64,000 bases of DNA from Elmis aenea (lineage: Eukaryota; Arthropoda; Insecta; Coleoptera; Elmidae): assembly GCA_947652605.1 (NCBI GenBank), contig OX393579.1, forward strand, positions 18,373,674-18,437,673. The letters run 5' to 3'. Of this stretch, positions 19,873 through 33,051 are shown piece by piece (the stretch's first letter is position 1; the number at the start of each line of letters is the position of its first letter). The notes under the pieces are model-generated. The model did no database searches. It had not been told where the DNA came from and saw nothing but the letters and a program-made list of their open reading frames with translations. A program made the position numbers and the translations under genes.

Positions 19873-20689
19873 AGCTAGACCCTGACATGCAATTAATCAG
19901 TTCTGCAACAGTTTTATTCGCAAATGACTAGACCGCGCTTACATACGCAAAACTAAAGCACACAAGCAACTAAATTGTTTGGTTTCAACATGGATTTCGA
20001 GTTAGCTACGGTGTGTGCTCTTGAGATGATAAAGAGGACGAAATTTAAACCTATACGACATAAAATAGTTGTACGAAGTCTCGCAATCGTTTAGTTGCCG
20101 AAATTTACATTTGTACATCAGTTCTATGCAGGGCATGAAACCGGTTTTTTAAACCGGTTTAAAAAACCGGTTAACCGTTATTTTTTGTCAGAAAAAGTGA
20201 TTTTTAACCGAAACCGAAACCGTTATTTTTAAAGGCAAAAAAACGGTAACCTTTAACCAAAATAATAAAAAACCGGTTTTTTTAACATCTTTTTTTAATA
20301 AAAATTACGATGAAAAATACAAAATCTGTACTAAATGCGATTAGTTTACCAAAAGTCATTACTGAACTCTTGATTGTACATTTATTATAAAATTATAAAT
20401 AAATAATATCTTTTCATACTTAGCATTCCTGATCTAAATAATTTTAAAAACCGGTTAATTTAACCGGTTTTTAAACCGGTTTATAATTTAAATCGGTTTT
20501 TTATACTAAACCGGTTTTTTACGAATAAAACCGGTTTTTCAACAAAAACCGTTATAAAAATAAAGTTCTCGATTTCGGTTAACCGTTAACCAAAATTTTT
20601 TTCGGTTTCGAGCCCTGGTTCTATGTGAGCGCGTTATCATATGAACCGCGACCAAATTGCAACTGATAATTGCATGTCAGCGCCTAGCC
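19873..20689. mobile_element. Harbinger-like MITE enclosing a hAT MITE
   Basis: Ends AGCTAGACCCTGACATGCAA and, reverse-complemented, GGCTAGGCGCTGACATGCAA, flanked by TAA at 19870-19872 and 20690-20692. The interior arms also pair ('accgcgctt'/'gagcgcg'). The hAT MITE at 20129-20617 sits inside. Confidence 0.7.
20129..20617. mobile_element. hAT MITE of the AACCGGTTT family, copy 1
   Basis: Ends CAGGGCATGAAACCGG / TTTCGAGCCCTG and a perfect 8-bp duplication GTTCTATG (20121-20128, 20618-20625). The body is made of repeated AACCGGTTT and 'accgttattttt' units. Copies 2 and 3 are at 39516-39960 and 60956-63276. Confidence 0.92.
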
Positions 20690-20692
20690 TAA

Positions 20693-23600
20693 GCAGATTT
20701 TCAATACGATTTGTTGTGAAGCAGCTAGACACTAACGACTAGTTGTAACTAATTTAAAATGTCTCTTTAATCTCAAACTTGAGAACAAATTTTAAAAACT
20801 TAAATTAATATTTCATGTAAATGCACCATTTTTATTTTATATTAAACATTATCTTTAATTTTACAAGAATGTTGCACTAGAAGTAGCAGTTTATTTTTTG
20901 TTTAGGCCCAAAGAGTTTTGTTTTTTTATTGGTTAACAAAAAATTTGCACGTTTTATTCATATCATGCATCGAGAGATTTAACTTGGTTAGGGGAATTTA
21001 TCATTCCCAGTTGTGCAACTTGGGGAAATGTTTCGCATTAAACGTGTTCCATTTGTTTTCCTTTGTCGTTTGTATTTAATTTTAGAAAACGAATTCAATA
21101 TGATTAAACCGTTCGTAAAATTGTGTTTGTGTTTCAAAGATTTATGACAACAACTTCAACTTTGCCAGGAAATATTTATAGCTCGTTGTTTAAAATTATA
21201 AGATTACACTAAAGAAACCAAAACGAATACACTGTGAAATGCGATATTAAAAGTGGTAAATGTAAATTGTGTTGATACTATATTTCTGCAATAATATTAA
21301 ATTAAACCAATTTTAATTAAAATGCACCAGTTATTCTTTTCGAAAGGCGCTTAAAACTTTTCTTTAATTCCATTATTAAGTAATACGTTTTACTATTTTA
21401 AATGCAAATATATGAAATCTAATACACACTTTTATCTTATCTTGCGGGGTTTTCTTTTATTGAACTTTTTTTGCGAAGTTATGTGTGATATTGCATGAAC
21501 ATGGTAATTTGTAATTTGAAGGATGTAAAGCGTTCGTCTGCTTATTTAGGATTTGAATTATTCATGTGCAGTTGTTTGTTTCAGAAATTGTGAAATTAGT
21601 TTATTAGTTTTAAAGTGAGAATACTTTAAAATTGAAATAATATTTTGATTTGACATAATCAATAAAATAAAAAAAAAACTAAGGCAGTATGATTAACTTA
21701 CATTTACGAATAACAAAAGTGATCCGTAAGACTTAAAACTGAAAATGTTATACATAGTGAAGTCCTATGTACGATAGTCTCAGTCAACAGTCAACGCCCG
21801 GTATAATAAAAACGTTTTCCAAATCTATACTTATCAGTTTTGATTATTTTGATAACGATTTTAGAATTGGATTGTCTTTTCGTCTCTGTGATTGTAGCAG
21901 TTGATTGATTTTTGATCTATTTACCCAAAAATATCCTAACTGAAAATTTGGCGGTTAAGAAACAGATTCTTTCGAGAAACCAAAGAACATAAAATGCTTT
22001 ATATCTTTTAGCCTTAAAAAGTTTGGTAAAAAAGAGAATAGGGAAATGAATATTTAAATTTAATTTACTCGGCTCTTATGCGATACACTATGTGCTTTTT
22101 TAGAGAATATTGATATTCAAATATTTTTTAACAATGCTAAACTGAAGAAATTCTCAAGTTGGTAGTTTTTGAATAAATGCGAGTTCTAAAATGTAGGAGA
22201 TTATTGAATTTAAAGGACTCAGTTAAAGTCTGTAAAATTATTAGAGGATGTATATTCAAGACGATTACTAACTCAAAAGCTTTTATAGGCTGGTTGAAGT
22301 GCAATAAAAAATGTTTTTTATTTAAAATTTTATTGGCAAAACGGTTATTACACGTCAGTAGTTTTTGATAAAAAAAAAGATGAATGTAAAAAAAAAACCG
22401 TTAGGGAACAGGAAAAAAACGTGTATTTTATTTACTAGTTTACATGCTAAAGTTAGTTATAAGTATTTGGAGAAAAAAAGATTTAATTATGGCCCATTTC
22501 ACGAAGAGAAAATTACATGCAATTCATTAACCGTATTTTTGTGTTTGATAGAAATGCATATACCGGATGTAATTGAATTCTGGTTTAGCCTAAATACCGT
22601 TTGTATTGATGCATTGCCCTTTATGAGATTGGGCGTGGTGTTTTTCTGAAATAAAATACGTAAAATTGTGGATTTTTACATTTTTGATAAGAGAAATTTA
22701 GAAACGACGGGTTAAGGTTTACGTTTCTAAATGTAAAAACTATTTTAAAAATAAGCCTTTTTTCTCTCGTAATTTTGTCAGGACTAACTGAGATGCCGTA
22801 CCATCAGTTACCGGAAAATCGGTGTTGTAGCTGTTCTTAATTTTTATTATATTTACGAGTTACTTTTATTTTATTAAATTAAATTTTAAAAAAATAAATA
22901 AATATTCATAGTTTTGATTAGCGGATATATGTAATCGTTTGAAGCAATTTTTTTTTTACTATATTCCGATTTTTTGGGGCCTCACAATGGTGTTACGCCA
23001 AGGCCCTCAAAAGTGTAAATGCGGCACTGATAAAACCGGTTAGATTTGTAATTATTTAAAACAAGTGGGCAATTTGTGCAAAAAAAAGTAAAGCACAAAC
23101 ACACCAGCAAATACATAACATACCGAAAACAACTTAATCATCATTAACTATATTTTTTAAGTAGTATTTTAAATAACGAAGATGTGTGAAAATCAGACAA
23201 AAAATTAACCTTATTAGATATTAAACAGGTTTCATAAAAAAAAAAAATTACCTTATTCTCACGATGGAGTCGATACAATCCTTTTTGAGGCCACATGATA
23301 TGATTTCTAAGAATTTGTTTACATTTTCAATAGACTTGTCACGGAACGGTTTATAAAATCACTTTACCTTACTAGCTACATTTACGCGGTAACAAACACG
23401 CAACACCGAGTCTTCACGGTTAATGAAATTTTAAAGCCACTTCACTAAGTTAACTGTTGTCTGGTTGCTGTATTAGCACGTAAAACACTGGATCAATAAA
23501 ATTGACAATAAAAATTGATAACCATAGATAACATGAGATACTACTGGCTGGAGTTATTATTTAATATCGAATAATATTTTGATGTCTCTACTAATAAATA

Positions 23601-23941
23601 TTATCTCGTTATTATGATGAAACCTACACGAGTTTACAATTATAATATCAAAACAATAACGTGTTATATTGGGTGTTCATTTCTCGTTTTAATGTACACA
23701 TTACCACATTACATTCACACAGATTCGCTAAGTGTAAAGAATTAGAGAAATTTGCATTTTAATTCAAACATTTTTTGTCGCTACGATGAGAAGTTACGCT
23801 ATAGTATAATACGAATTTAAGTTTAATAAAGTTTTTTAACTGTTTTAAATCGCAACCTAATAAAGGGGAAAGCCTCTACACAAAACGAGATCTTTAATGA
23901 AGCTTAGTCTTAAAAAATCTGAAAATCTTCAATGTTCAATA
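20693..23941. other. AT-rich intergenic sequence
   Basis: No gene, clear repeat or conserved protein segment. Two neighbouring open frames at 22177-22649 (63 and 94 codons) are Lys/Phe/Leu-rich with no recognisable motif. A fragment near 22972-23035 ('ggggcctcacaatg', 'atgcggcactg') looks like the end of a hAT MITE, but no partner was found. Confidence 0.5.
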
Positions 23942-24635
23942 CAGGGTCGATAAAAATCATGATCTAAAACAAAAATTATGATTTTTTTATTTTTTTAAAA
24001 TTTCATTATGCATAATTAATTACAAATCGATTAAATTGTAATTACATGTACCTACTCCAGACGCAAAAGAATAAAATAAGTAAACACAAGCAACATTACA
24101 ATGAAAACAAGTTTAATATTTAAAAAAAAATTAAGCTGATCTAATAGGTATGTTCATATAAAGTCTCGTAAAGTAATTCGCTTTATCTGCATCAGTTGAA
24201 CGTGTTTTCGTCTTTCGGTTTAGTACACTCAATTTACGGAACCGGTTGGGCATTAAAAAAGCAGGAAAATTAGTATTTCTCTTTAAATATTGTAATGATG
24301 ATAATTAATGACTAAAAACGTGATATCGAAAACCAACGATATTTTTTAAAATTAGCAATAGGTAGATACATATAAAATGTGTGTATGAAATAAAAAATTG
24401 GAGCATAGACTTAAATTTTTAATTTTTAAGGAATTATTGTTTATGTTTATATTAATAACGAATTTATAATTTTGAATGTCTGAAAAATAAATTATTATTT
24501 ACCTTCATGTTGTAATTACTTTGATTTGTTGTTGATACAATTAAAAAATCACTTGATTTAAATCACTGATTTAAATAAAAAAATCTTTTGATTTAAATCA
24601 CTGATTTAAATCGTGATTTAAATCAGCTCAACCCT
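23942..24635. mobile_element. hAT MITE with ATTTAAATCA repeats
   Basis: Ends CAGGGTCGATAAAAATCATG / AAATCAGCTCAACCCTG. The flanks gttcaata (23934-23941) and gttcaaaa (24636-24643) match at 7 of 8. Near the right end 'tgatttaaatcac' is repeated several times. A lone right end of the same kind is at 26555-26580. Confidence 0.8.
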
Positions 24636-25160
24636 GGTTCAAAAACTGTTTTACGTATCGAAGCGTAGAATTAAAAATTACGAAATCAAGTTTTAATCTT
24701 TTAACAAAGAAATGAGAAAGAAATTAATATAAAAATTATGATATTATTAATAAATAAAATTAATACAAAAAAAGCAACAATTTTGGACATAAGAAAATCA
24801 TTAATCGTCTGGAAATATTTTATTCGAGACTGATAGAGAATTAACTAGATTTGCTCAAAAAAAAAATTCTTTATACTAAACCACAAATAACAATTATCAG
24901 ATAATATTTCAATGCAACGTAATACTGCAGCATTTGGTCATAATTTTGCACTAACTAAATGTAATATAGGATGGTGGATTGGAAGAAACCAACCACTCAT
25001 CTGGCTTGCAAGGAACACAGTCTAAAGGCCCGATTGCATAAAAGCTAAACTTGGGATTAACCTCAAAATTAAACCCCGGCCAACCTAGAACTAGACAAAA
25101 TCGCAGCATAGTTGATTCTGGTATTGCCTGGTTTTAGTAGGGATTAACTTGTATTTTAAT

Positions 25161-25551
25161 CAGGGACCCGAACCGCAAAGAATAACGGTTCAGTTCCGAT
25201 TCGATAAAATTTAATTTTTCGGTTTACGTTCCGGGCCACCGGTTCTTATTTTATAACCGGTTTGGTGGCAACGCTTCAGTTCTGGTTCCGGTTCAATGCA
25301 AAATATGATGAAGATTCATGTTTATTAAGAACTGTCTGAAATTTTTCCAATTTTGGTAAAATTTAATCAAAATTACGAAAAAAAAATACATTAAAAAAAT
25401 TATCCGAACCGTTTTGTGAACCGGTTGAAGCGATTTAAACCGGTTCACATCAGTCGGTTCGGTTCGACTTTGCGGTTTTTTGATTTTTAATAAAAGGTGC
25501 AGTTCCAGTTTACGGTTGATGAAAAAAGCACCGGTTCGGTTCGAGTCCCTG
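25161..25551. mobile_element. hAT MITE, CAGGGACCCGAACCG ends
   Basis: 391 bp with ends CAGGGACCCGAACCG / CGGTTCGAGTCCCTG and a perfect 8-bp duplication ATTTTAAT (25153-25160, 25552-25559). The body is full of 'ccggttc' and 'ttccggttc' units. Confidence 0.92.
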
Positions 25552-25799
25552 ATTTTAATATCAGTGTTGGTTTGTGCAATGCAAACTTCCAGTTTTTTTT
25601 TTTAAAACAACGACAAATTTTAAAGTAGGTATACGAAAAATACACACGAAAACAATTTTTTTAACGATTTTTAAAATATTCGCAACAGTAAAGGGCCCCT
25701 ATTTCAAGACTTACAAAAAAAATCGTGGGAAAAAATGGTTTAGAAATCAAAAATATGACGATACGAAATTTGACGTTAAAATTTCATTTTCGAATTTTA

Positions 25800-26436
25800 T
25801 AGTAGTGTCAACATTAAAAAGTTTGCAACTAATGGAAAAGCTTTTATTATCGATTTCTCGGTAAATTTTATTCTTGAGAAAAGTTGGTGCATCGTCTAAA
25901 AATAATTTTATGTTAAAAAAAATTGATAAAAATGTAAACGACACTAGATTTTAGCGATTTTAGAAATATTCGCAAGATTAAAGTGTCCTTATTTTAACAG
26001 TTACAAAAAAAATCTAAAATTTAAGAGAAAACGATGTTTTATATTGAACAACATTTTTAAATTTTAAACTTTTTTTTAACTTTTTTAAAATTCTTAAAAT
26101 AAGGGCACTTTTTGGATATTAAAATTACTTCAAAAATAAAACTAGAAATTTTAACGCCATATTTCACCTTTGGTCGTATTTTTGAATTCTAAACAATCTT
26201 TCCCTACAAAGTTTTTTTTTTGTAACTTTTAAAATAAGGCCACTTTACTCTTGTGAATATTTCTGAAATCGCTAAATTCTGGTATCATATAAATTTTTGA
26301 AAATTATTTTTTATCTTTTAATTAGTTTAGGGCCTAAACTCTAGGCCTACAACCAACTTTTATCAGGAATAAAAGTTTTTGAGAAATTTTTAGTAAAAAC
26401 TTTTTCATTTGTTGATACTTTTTGAATGACTCTGTA
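25800..26436. mobile_element. Foldback element, 'AAAAAGTCTGCAAC' family, copy 1
   Basis: Inverted arms contain 'gcttttattatcgatttctc', 'agttggtgcat', 'gattttagcgattttagaaa' and 'attaaagtgtccttatttta', and it ends 'tttgaatgactctgta'. Copy 2 at 31414-32187 has better-preserved ends. Non-coding: the 96-codon frame across the left arm is an artefact of the repeat. Confidence 0.7.
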
Positions 26437-28090
26437 TAGAAGATGTAATGTAGTGTGAATAATGAATACATTAGTTGTAAAAAGGAAAAAAAGTCAAGTT
26501 TCTTTAAAAAAAAAAAATATAAAAAATTTTTTTTTTGATTTTTAATTTAAGTCAATAAAAATCAAATTTTGCCCAACCCTGGTACTTATTACTCTTATAT
26601 TTATTGTTGTTAATAATGGCTCGTGATCGTCTTTGTATGATGGTTGGACCCTCAAACTAGAGCAATTATTACACAGTAAGAAACAAATAAAACACAACAA
26701 TTTTAACAACAAACTCCTTTATTTTTCGACCGGCTAAACGTTTCTCGGTGGTTGGTTCTTAACTACCTAAGCGGGACTGTCCCAAAATTTTAGGTTCCCT
26801 GCTGCTAGCCCTTTTTTATTGTAGTTGCATCTTTGTCATTCCTTCATATACACACATATTGGTGCGAGTAGTTTGTTCTACTTATGATGTACAAATCGTT
26901 TGTTGATTGACGAAACCCAAAAACCGATATTGTAGGACCGAAGTTATGGCGTAACATTTTAACGTTAATGTGTTTTACTAAAGTTGAAATCCTCATAACT
27001 TGGCCCTTTTGAAGTGTTTTAGTAACTGATGCGTTAGCATTTGTTCCGATGTTCATTTAAAAGTAAATAAATCAACACAGGTAAAATAAAACAATTGATC
27101 TTAGGCGGGGTGTCACAATACACAGCATTAAAAATTTCAACTACTTTCACAATATTTAGCTTTCATCCAGCGAAATGACAGTGTAACAAAGATGAAAACA
27201 ACATTTGCTCAAAAAAAAATTCCTTTAAGTGTTCCTCAAGTTTATATTGCGATTTACCTTCAAGTCTTGCACATCTACACCGTTTTAAAAACGAAAATTT
27301 AAACTCAGTTATCATCCAAAACACACTTAACGATATACCTACCTATTTAAATAAAATAGAATACAATTAACTAACGCACTATGTACTATTATCATAATGT
27401 TATTTACGATCGAGGTAATGCTATAATTATTAATTTATCATTAAAATTTTCAACGCCAACTTCACGACACTTTCATCATAACGATAACCTTAACACGCTA
27501 CGTGACATGCATTGTAAAACTTAATTGCCATTTAATCATTAGGAATAATTATTTTAAAACAGCAAGTAGGTGGAAGGTAAATAATAATTGCGAGTCAGAC
27601 TTTACAATAAAATGCGTTTTAAAACTGCACAAACACACATCGACGTTATTTCTATCAATTAAAAAGATCTAAGACATTAATTACGTGTAAAATTGTGTAA
27701 AACATTCAGTAAATACAATTTATTATTTAATTACAATATTACAATTGCAAATACCCTTTAGAAAATGAAAATATTGAAATGCTTCGCAAGATTTATCAGA
27801 TTATATTCAAACTTACTCTATGCATTTGAAAGCGTAGGTATTGTAAAATTCAATGAAATAGTTTCTGCATCGCTGTGTACACTTCGCGAAGTTAACAAAG
27901 CGGAGGATTTATAAAGGACTTGCAGTTAGAAATAATAATGCATGGCTGCATGGAGTCGATACTTGCGTCACATTCACGGTAATATTCGAAGGCTGTCACA
28001 ATTGGGAAATATTCTTTGTTTTAAATTATTAAAGGACATTTAAACTTTATATTTTTTCGTTTATAACGTTATATAATGCACCAAAGAACC
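26437..28090. other. AT-rich intergenic sequence
   Basis: Apart from a hAT right end at about 26555-26580 (AAATTTTGCCCAACCCTG) I see no feature. The minus-strand open frame at 26844-27056 shows no known motif. Confidence 0.45.
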
Positions 28091-28129
28091 CCAAATTTGG
28101 AATAACAAATTATGTACACCCATAGTATG

Positions 28130-28734
28130 CGTCAAGAAGCCCGCCCGGTCTCCACGACAAAGTTTATGTAATCAAAATACGTTTACCGTTCTATTTTTTT
28201 TTTGTATGCTGGTGATCCGAAGCAAAATACGTGTAGCTTATAAATAAAATTTTATTGATAAAAACGATGTCTCTTTTCTGCTAAATGCTTTAAAACAATT
28301 CCACCTTTATCAATAGAAACTGAGAAAGCATTTGATGAGGGAACACTCTCTGTTAATAAAATAAGAATTAAGTGACCGAAGCATATCGATCAACTTTGTT
28401 TTCTTAAATCATATTACAAAAATTCATTGTAAAACTTATGTTATTGTATTCATACAAATGATATTGCAATAGTTAGGTAATATTTATGAAATGCATGCTT
28501 CTCTCGCCAATATTATTTTATTATTTACTTACTTATAATAATAATCTTGGAGCCAAATATATTACATATATGAGTTGTTTGAAGTAATAAACCTCTCCTT
28601 CCTTTTCTGGGCTATTTATTTTACGATATTGACTTAATTTATTACGTCCCGGGATCCCGGGAAATCCCGTAAAGAAGATTGATTTCTTCCCGGAATCCCG
28701 GCACAAGCAAAACTGTCCAATATGAGAAACCCTA
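28130..28734. mobile_element. hAT element fragment, TAGGGTTTCTCATATTGGAC family
   Basis: The right end, reverse-complemented, is TAGGGTTTCTCATATTGGAC with 'cttgtgccgggattccgg' inside. 'cccggtctccacgacaaagt' at 28145 is the inverted match of 40490-40508 in the copy at 39.5-40.75 kb. The left end was not located. Confidence 0.65.
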
Positions 28735-28799
28735 TTACCAATAAACAAATAAAAATACAAAATTCAAATAACAAATGTGAACAAAAACAATAGTAACTT

Positions 28800-29066
28800 A
28801 TTACCTATATGTACATTGTACATATAACTTAAATATTTATTTTCGTAGCTTTTTCTTTGGCAAACTGGCGAATTAAATAAATCACTCTCTATGGACAAAA
28901 TAGTTGAATCATTTGATTTGCCCTGTCCCAAAGAAGGGCGTAAAGAATTTGTTATTCTTTTAAGTGCTAAAAAAGGTCTTTCACCACTGCAATGTGTAGC
29001 GGCAATACTTAAAATAATGCGCATTGCTGTGGCCACGTAAGAAAATATACTCAATTTTTGAATCAA
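28800..29066 (-). pseudogene. hAT transposase C-terminal fragment
   Basis: Minus-strand frame reading YVATAMRIILSIAATHCSGE, RPFLALKRITNSLRPSLGQG and NDSTILSIESDL. This is the hAT C-terminal dimerisation domain: a hydrophobic strand, then S-x-E-R-x-F-x-x-L-K-x-I-x-x-x-L-R, then a short helix. The rest of the transposase is absent upstream (right side). It lies 66 bp outside the hAT end at 28734, so its link to that element is not proven. Confidence 0.65.
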
Positions 29067-29279
29067 TTATTGTCCTCAAACTAAGTCCGCAGTAGATATA
29101 TTTTCTTTATCTTCACACAAATAAACGTGTTTAAAATGAAGGCATTCTTGGATAAAATTATTTTCTAGTGATTTGAGTGCAAAGTGCAAGTAAAATTGCC
29201 GCCCAAAAGGTTGGCGCCCCGGGGCTATAGCACATTTAGCCCTGTGATTAAGGTGGCCCTGGGAAAACCTCGTATTTAA

Positions 29280-31410
29280 AACAAAAAACTTAATGAATAT
29301 TAGTCATGGCACTAAATAAAACGTGTACAAAATATTTAACTATTAAGTTTCTCTTTAACTGCACTATTTATCCAATTTAGTCTAAGAAACCAAGTATAAC
29401 ATAATCATAAAAATCTAAATAGAGATAGATTTTAAATCGAAGTGTAAAAAAAAACTTTTTACGTCGATATTAAATAACGTATTACGTTAACGCATTTTTC
29501 TTCACTCGTGAGCGAAGCAGAAGTACTTTTGCGCCCCTGCTACTATGGATATAACAGTATTATGCATTAGTTTGATCAGAATTGGATTCTCTACCATTGC
29601 TCCCTTGCTTACTAATCGACACAAGTGCCTGATATATATGCTCTTATTTCAAATAGAGCAGGATTTGTTATGAAATAATAACAATAGTAATAATATCACG
29701 TATTTATTCCTCAACCATAATTAAAATTTGTGTATGAGGACAAGGTACATTTTTATGAATTTAAAAAACGTATTTTAAATTCATTTCCAACTTGGCATTA
29801 TTTTTGTCAAGATTTACTTTTACAGTATTGCGTTATGAAACTGTTAAATTCATCTTATTTTAAGCAGTCTTGGAACGAAACATTGCTGCTATTATTATTT
29901 CTCAACAAAAAGGCCTTGTATCGTCTCGCACTATCGTAATTTGTAAGTTAAAAAAACAAATTGCTTCATATTTCTTTTGCTTCGTGTTAAAAGAAAATTA
30001 CTGTAAAGTAAGAGCCTTAAAAGTTCACCAGAAGAAAGAAGAAAAAGTAAAACAAAAGGGAAACATTGTAAACTTGCTTACAAACGAAACGTTTAAACAC
30101 ATATAAAGACTTTGTTTTATAAATTGGTGCAGACCAATTACTTTTAATGAAATTCACTTTTAAAACGATTATTTGTTTCCACTCTTTTACAAAAAAGTTT
30201 ACAGTGAGTTGTGTAGCGTTCCATAACAAAGAGTTAATTAAATTTCAATGGAATAAACATTTAGGTAGGTACATGTTTCGAATTATGCTTCTATGGTATC
30301 GAATTATTCACTTAACGGGAGCAAACAAATGAATAACAGAACATTCATACGTTAGTCACATTTTTTAATTGTTTAAACAACAAAGAAAATTGTTTTACTG
30401 TTTTGTTGTCAAAAACGAAGTGAGACAAAATATTCAGGACAGGTGCAAAATTTTGGCTAAGAGAAGGCTAAGAATTAAAAAAAAAATCGTAAAAAACAAG
30501 TGATATATTTACTTAGGTATGTATTATACATCATTTTCTATGGTTCAGAAAGCAACGTGAGCAGGCTACCCAAACCCCAAGGGAAGAAACTCATTTATTA
30601 ATCTTTTAATTATAAATTTTCAAGCATTAATGTCTGTTAGGCTTAGGTTTAGCCTTGCTTAAAAGTGCAAATATGTTCATTATTTAGGACCGACCTTGAA
30701 AATATCGATTGTTTTTTGAAACTTTATCTAGGTGCAAACGGGGCCACTGAATTTATGTAGGCAAGGGCACAGTAAATATGCTTTGACGCACTTAGTTTTA
30801 CTTATACTAGTATATTAGTTTAAGAAGTACTATTATTTAAAGATTAAATAATAGTACTTCTTTAAATTTTAAACCAATGCCTGAAGCCTGACTTACATTA
30901 TATGCTACCAATACAAAATATAAACTTTAGCAACTTTGTTCCAATCGTTATTCAAAGTTGTTTACATTTCTATTGTTTTAGTATATATAAAGTTTGCTTT
31001 GGAAATAGTATTTCAAGTAAGTAACTTATCGAAAAGTTCATAACATATAGCATGTAAAATTTTTATTCCACCATAGCTATTTAAATAACACAAATTTTTG
31101 AAGAACTATCGAAAAATTACAATTAAATCGAATTTTCTTTCGGGACCAACACACCAATAAAAGAAATGAATTAATAAAATTATAGAGTAAAAGAAACGAA
31201 CCCCGTTTATTATCAGAATATTGTTACTTCTTTATTAAAATATTGCAATACTTGTATACACAAAAAAGTTATTTTGGAGGGCAGTGTATCTACTACCATT
31301 AACAGAATATCTTGATGTCAGGCTTAATAGGTCTAAAATTTTTTAGCAGTCTCCTAATAAAAATAAAACTTATTGGTAGGTACTGTTGAATTCGTTAGAA
31401 AATGCTCTAT
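29280..31410. other. AT-rich intergenic sequence
   Basis: No gene recognised. Open frames at 29730-30332 overlap on both strands and lack motifs. A hairpin with 18-bp arms lies at 30822-30861 ('aagaagtactattattta' and its complement around 'aaga'). Confidence 0.5.
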
Positions 31411-31413
31411 TTA

Positions 31414-32187
31414 TACAGCGTCGTTCAAAAAGTCTGCAACAAATGCAAAAGTTTTTTATTATTGATTTCTCAGAAAATGTTCTTCTTGATTAAAGTTGGT
31501 GCATGGTCTAAAACTAATGAAGACAAAAAAAATAAATAAAAAGTTATAGGACGCTAGATTTTAGCGATTGTTGAAATATTTGCAAGATTAAAGTGCCCTT
31601 ATTTTAAGAGATATAAACAAATTTTATGTGAAAGTGTTATTTAGAATCTAAACATAAAGCTAAATTTAAATTCCAATTTTTATTTTTTAAGATATTTATT
31701 TTAAGCACTTCATTCTTGCGAATATTTTAAAAATTGCGAAAATCTAGTACCCTATGACTTTTATTAAACTTATTTTTATCCTTAATTTAGTTTTAGACCA
31801 TGCACCAACTTTTATCAGGAATAAAATTTTCTGAGAAATCAATAATAATTTTTCTTCCATTTGTTGCAGACTTTTTGCATGTTGAAATTTCGTAAAATTT
31901 AGAATTGGAATTTGACCGTCAAAATTAAAATCTAGCCTTGTTTGGATTCTCAATAACGTCTTCTAATTTAAAAAAAAATGTATCTCTTAAAATAAGGGCG
32001 CACTTTACTCTTACGAATATTTCAAAAACCGCTAAAATCTAGGGTCCTATGACTTTTTATTAATTTTTTTTTCCATCTTAATATTAGTTGTAGACCATGC
32101 ACCAACTTTTATCGGGAATAAAATTTTCTGAGAAATCAATATCAAAAAACGTTTCCATTTGTTGTAGACTTTTTGAATAACGCTGTA
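31414..32187. mobile_element. Foldback element, TACAGCGTCGTTCAAAAAGT ends, copy 2
   Basis: 774 bp flanked by TA. Left TACAGCGTCGTTCAAAAAGT, right complement 'gactttttgaataacgctgta'. The left arm has one copy of a unit of roughly 290-320 bp and the right side two tandem inverted copies (near 31680-31890 and 31960-32187), each with 'ccatgcaccaacttttatc' and 'aataaaattttctgagaaat'. Related copies are at 25.8-26.4 kb and 45.7-46.4 kb. Confidence 0.8.
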
Positions 32188-32339
32188 TTATGCATCAAGA
32201 GGCAATATTATAGTTTTACTTAAAAAATGTATTTATTGCCAAAAAAACGATTAAAGTACTTAAGACGTCTATTACAATCTACAAAATAGTTATTTATGTA
32301 TCAAGGCCAAAAAGTACGTTTTGGCCGAGGTGCATATTA

Positions 32340-32630
32340 CATTTTTTGTGCGATCGAATTAAAAACAATTTAAATTTTTAGTAATTTTCAAAATTATAGG
32401 TTAGAAACTACGTGACATTCTGTCACTGACAGATGACGGCGTATGTACTGCATTACCGGCCCTCTCCTTAGCAACGGCCGTAAAAGTTACTTTTTCGGCC
32501 GTTGCTAAGGGTAACGGCCTGAAAAGTAACTTTTACGGCCGTTGCTAAGGATAGGGCCGGTAATGCAGTACTTTATGGTTGCTAAGGCGTCCGTCAAACA
32601 ACTTTTTCTAGTACGATCGCACAAAAATGT
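32340..32630. repeat. GC-rich hairpin element
   Basis: An outer pair 'attttttgtgcgatcg' (about 32340) and 'cgatcgcacaaaaatg' (about 32615) encloses an inner hairpin at 32435-32580: 'tactgcattaccggccctct' and 'ccttagcaacggccgtaaaa' against their complements. Much more GC-rich than its flanks. No target duplication identified. Confidence 0.65.
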
Positions 32631-32819
32631 TATTTATATGCTTGTTGACATAAGAAAATTTAATTTACACAGATAACGTAACATCAAACGACACAAAAAC
32701 TTTTTGGTCAAAAATTATTTGAGATCATAAAAAATATCTAAAGTTAATAATAATTTAAATAAACGAGAAGTTGCTGGTTTTCAAACAGGTTTATTCGTTG
32801 CAAATTTTGAAAAAGATCC

Positions 32820-32857
32820 GACATGTTTCGCCGATGTTATTTTATCGGCATCGTCAG
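32820..32857 (-). ncRNA. Hammerhead-ribozyme-like motif
   Basis: On the minus strand: CTGACGA, one extra T, stem GCCGAT / ATCGGC with loop AAAATAAC, then GAAAC, AT, GTC. CUGANGA and GAAA are the conserved hammerhead core, the stem matches stem II, and AC-AT-GT with C following would be a minimal stem III plus cleavage site. The extra base between CUGANGA and stem II departs from the strict consensus. Confidence 0.45.
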
Positions 32858-33013
32858 GGCTAAAAATTATATATTTTTTGTTTGTTATTTTTACAAGTTT
32901 TTCTTTACATATTAAGTTTACAAAAGTTTATAACATAGTTTATTAAACTTTTGTAAACTTAATATGTAAAGAAAAACTTGTAAAAATAACAAAAAAATAT
33001 ATAATTTTTAGTC

Positions 33014-33051
33014 CTGAGGATGCCGATAAAATAACATCGGCGAAACATGTC
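33014..33051 (+). ncRNA. Hammerhead-ribozyme-like motif
   Basis: Plus-strand partner of the motif at 32820-32857 with N=G: CTGAGGA, T, GCCGAT / ATCGGC, GAAAC, ATGTC. Both keep the stem and core although they differ elsewhere in the arms. Same one-base departure from the consensus. Confidence 0.45.

Noticed and set aside
22177..22649. Two adjacent plus-strand open frames of 63 and 94 codons as a possible novel small gene
   Set aside because: Lys/Phe/Leu-rich composition expected from AT-rich DNA, no motif, no splice context and no repeat of the sequence in the window.
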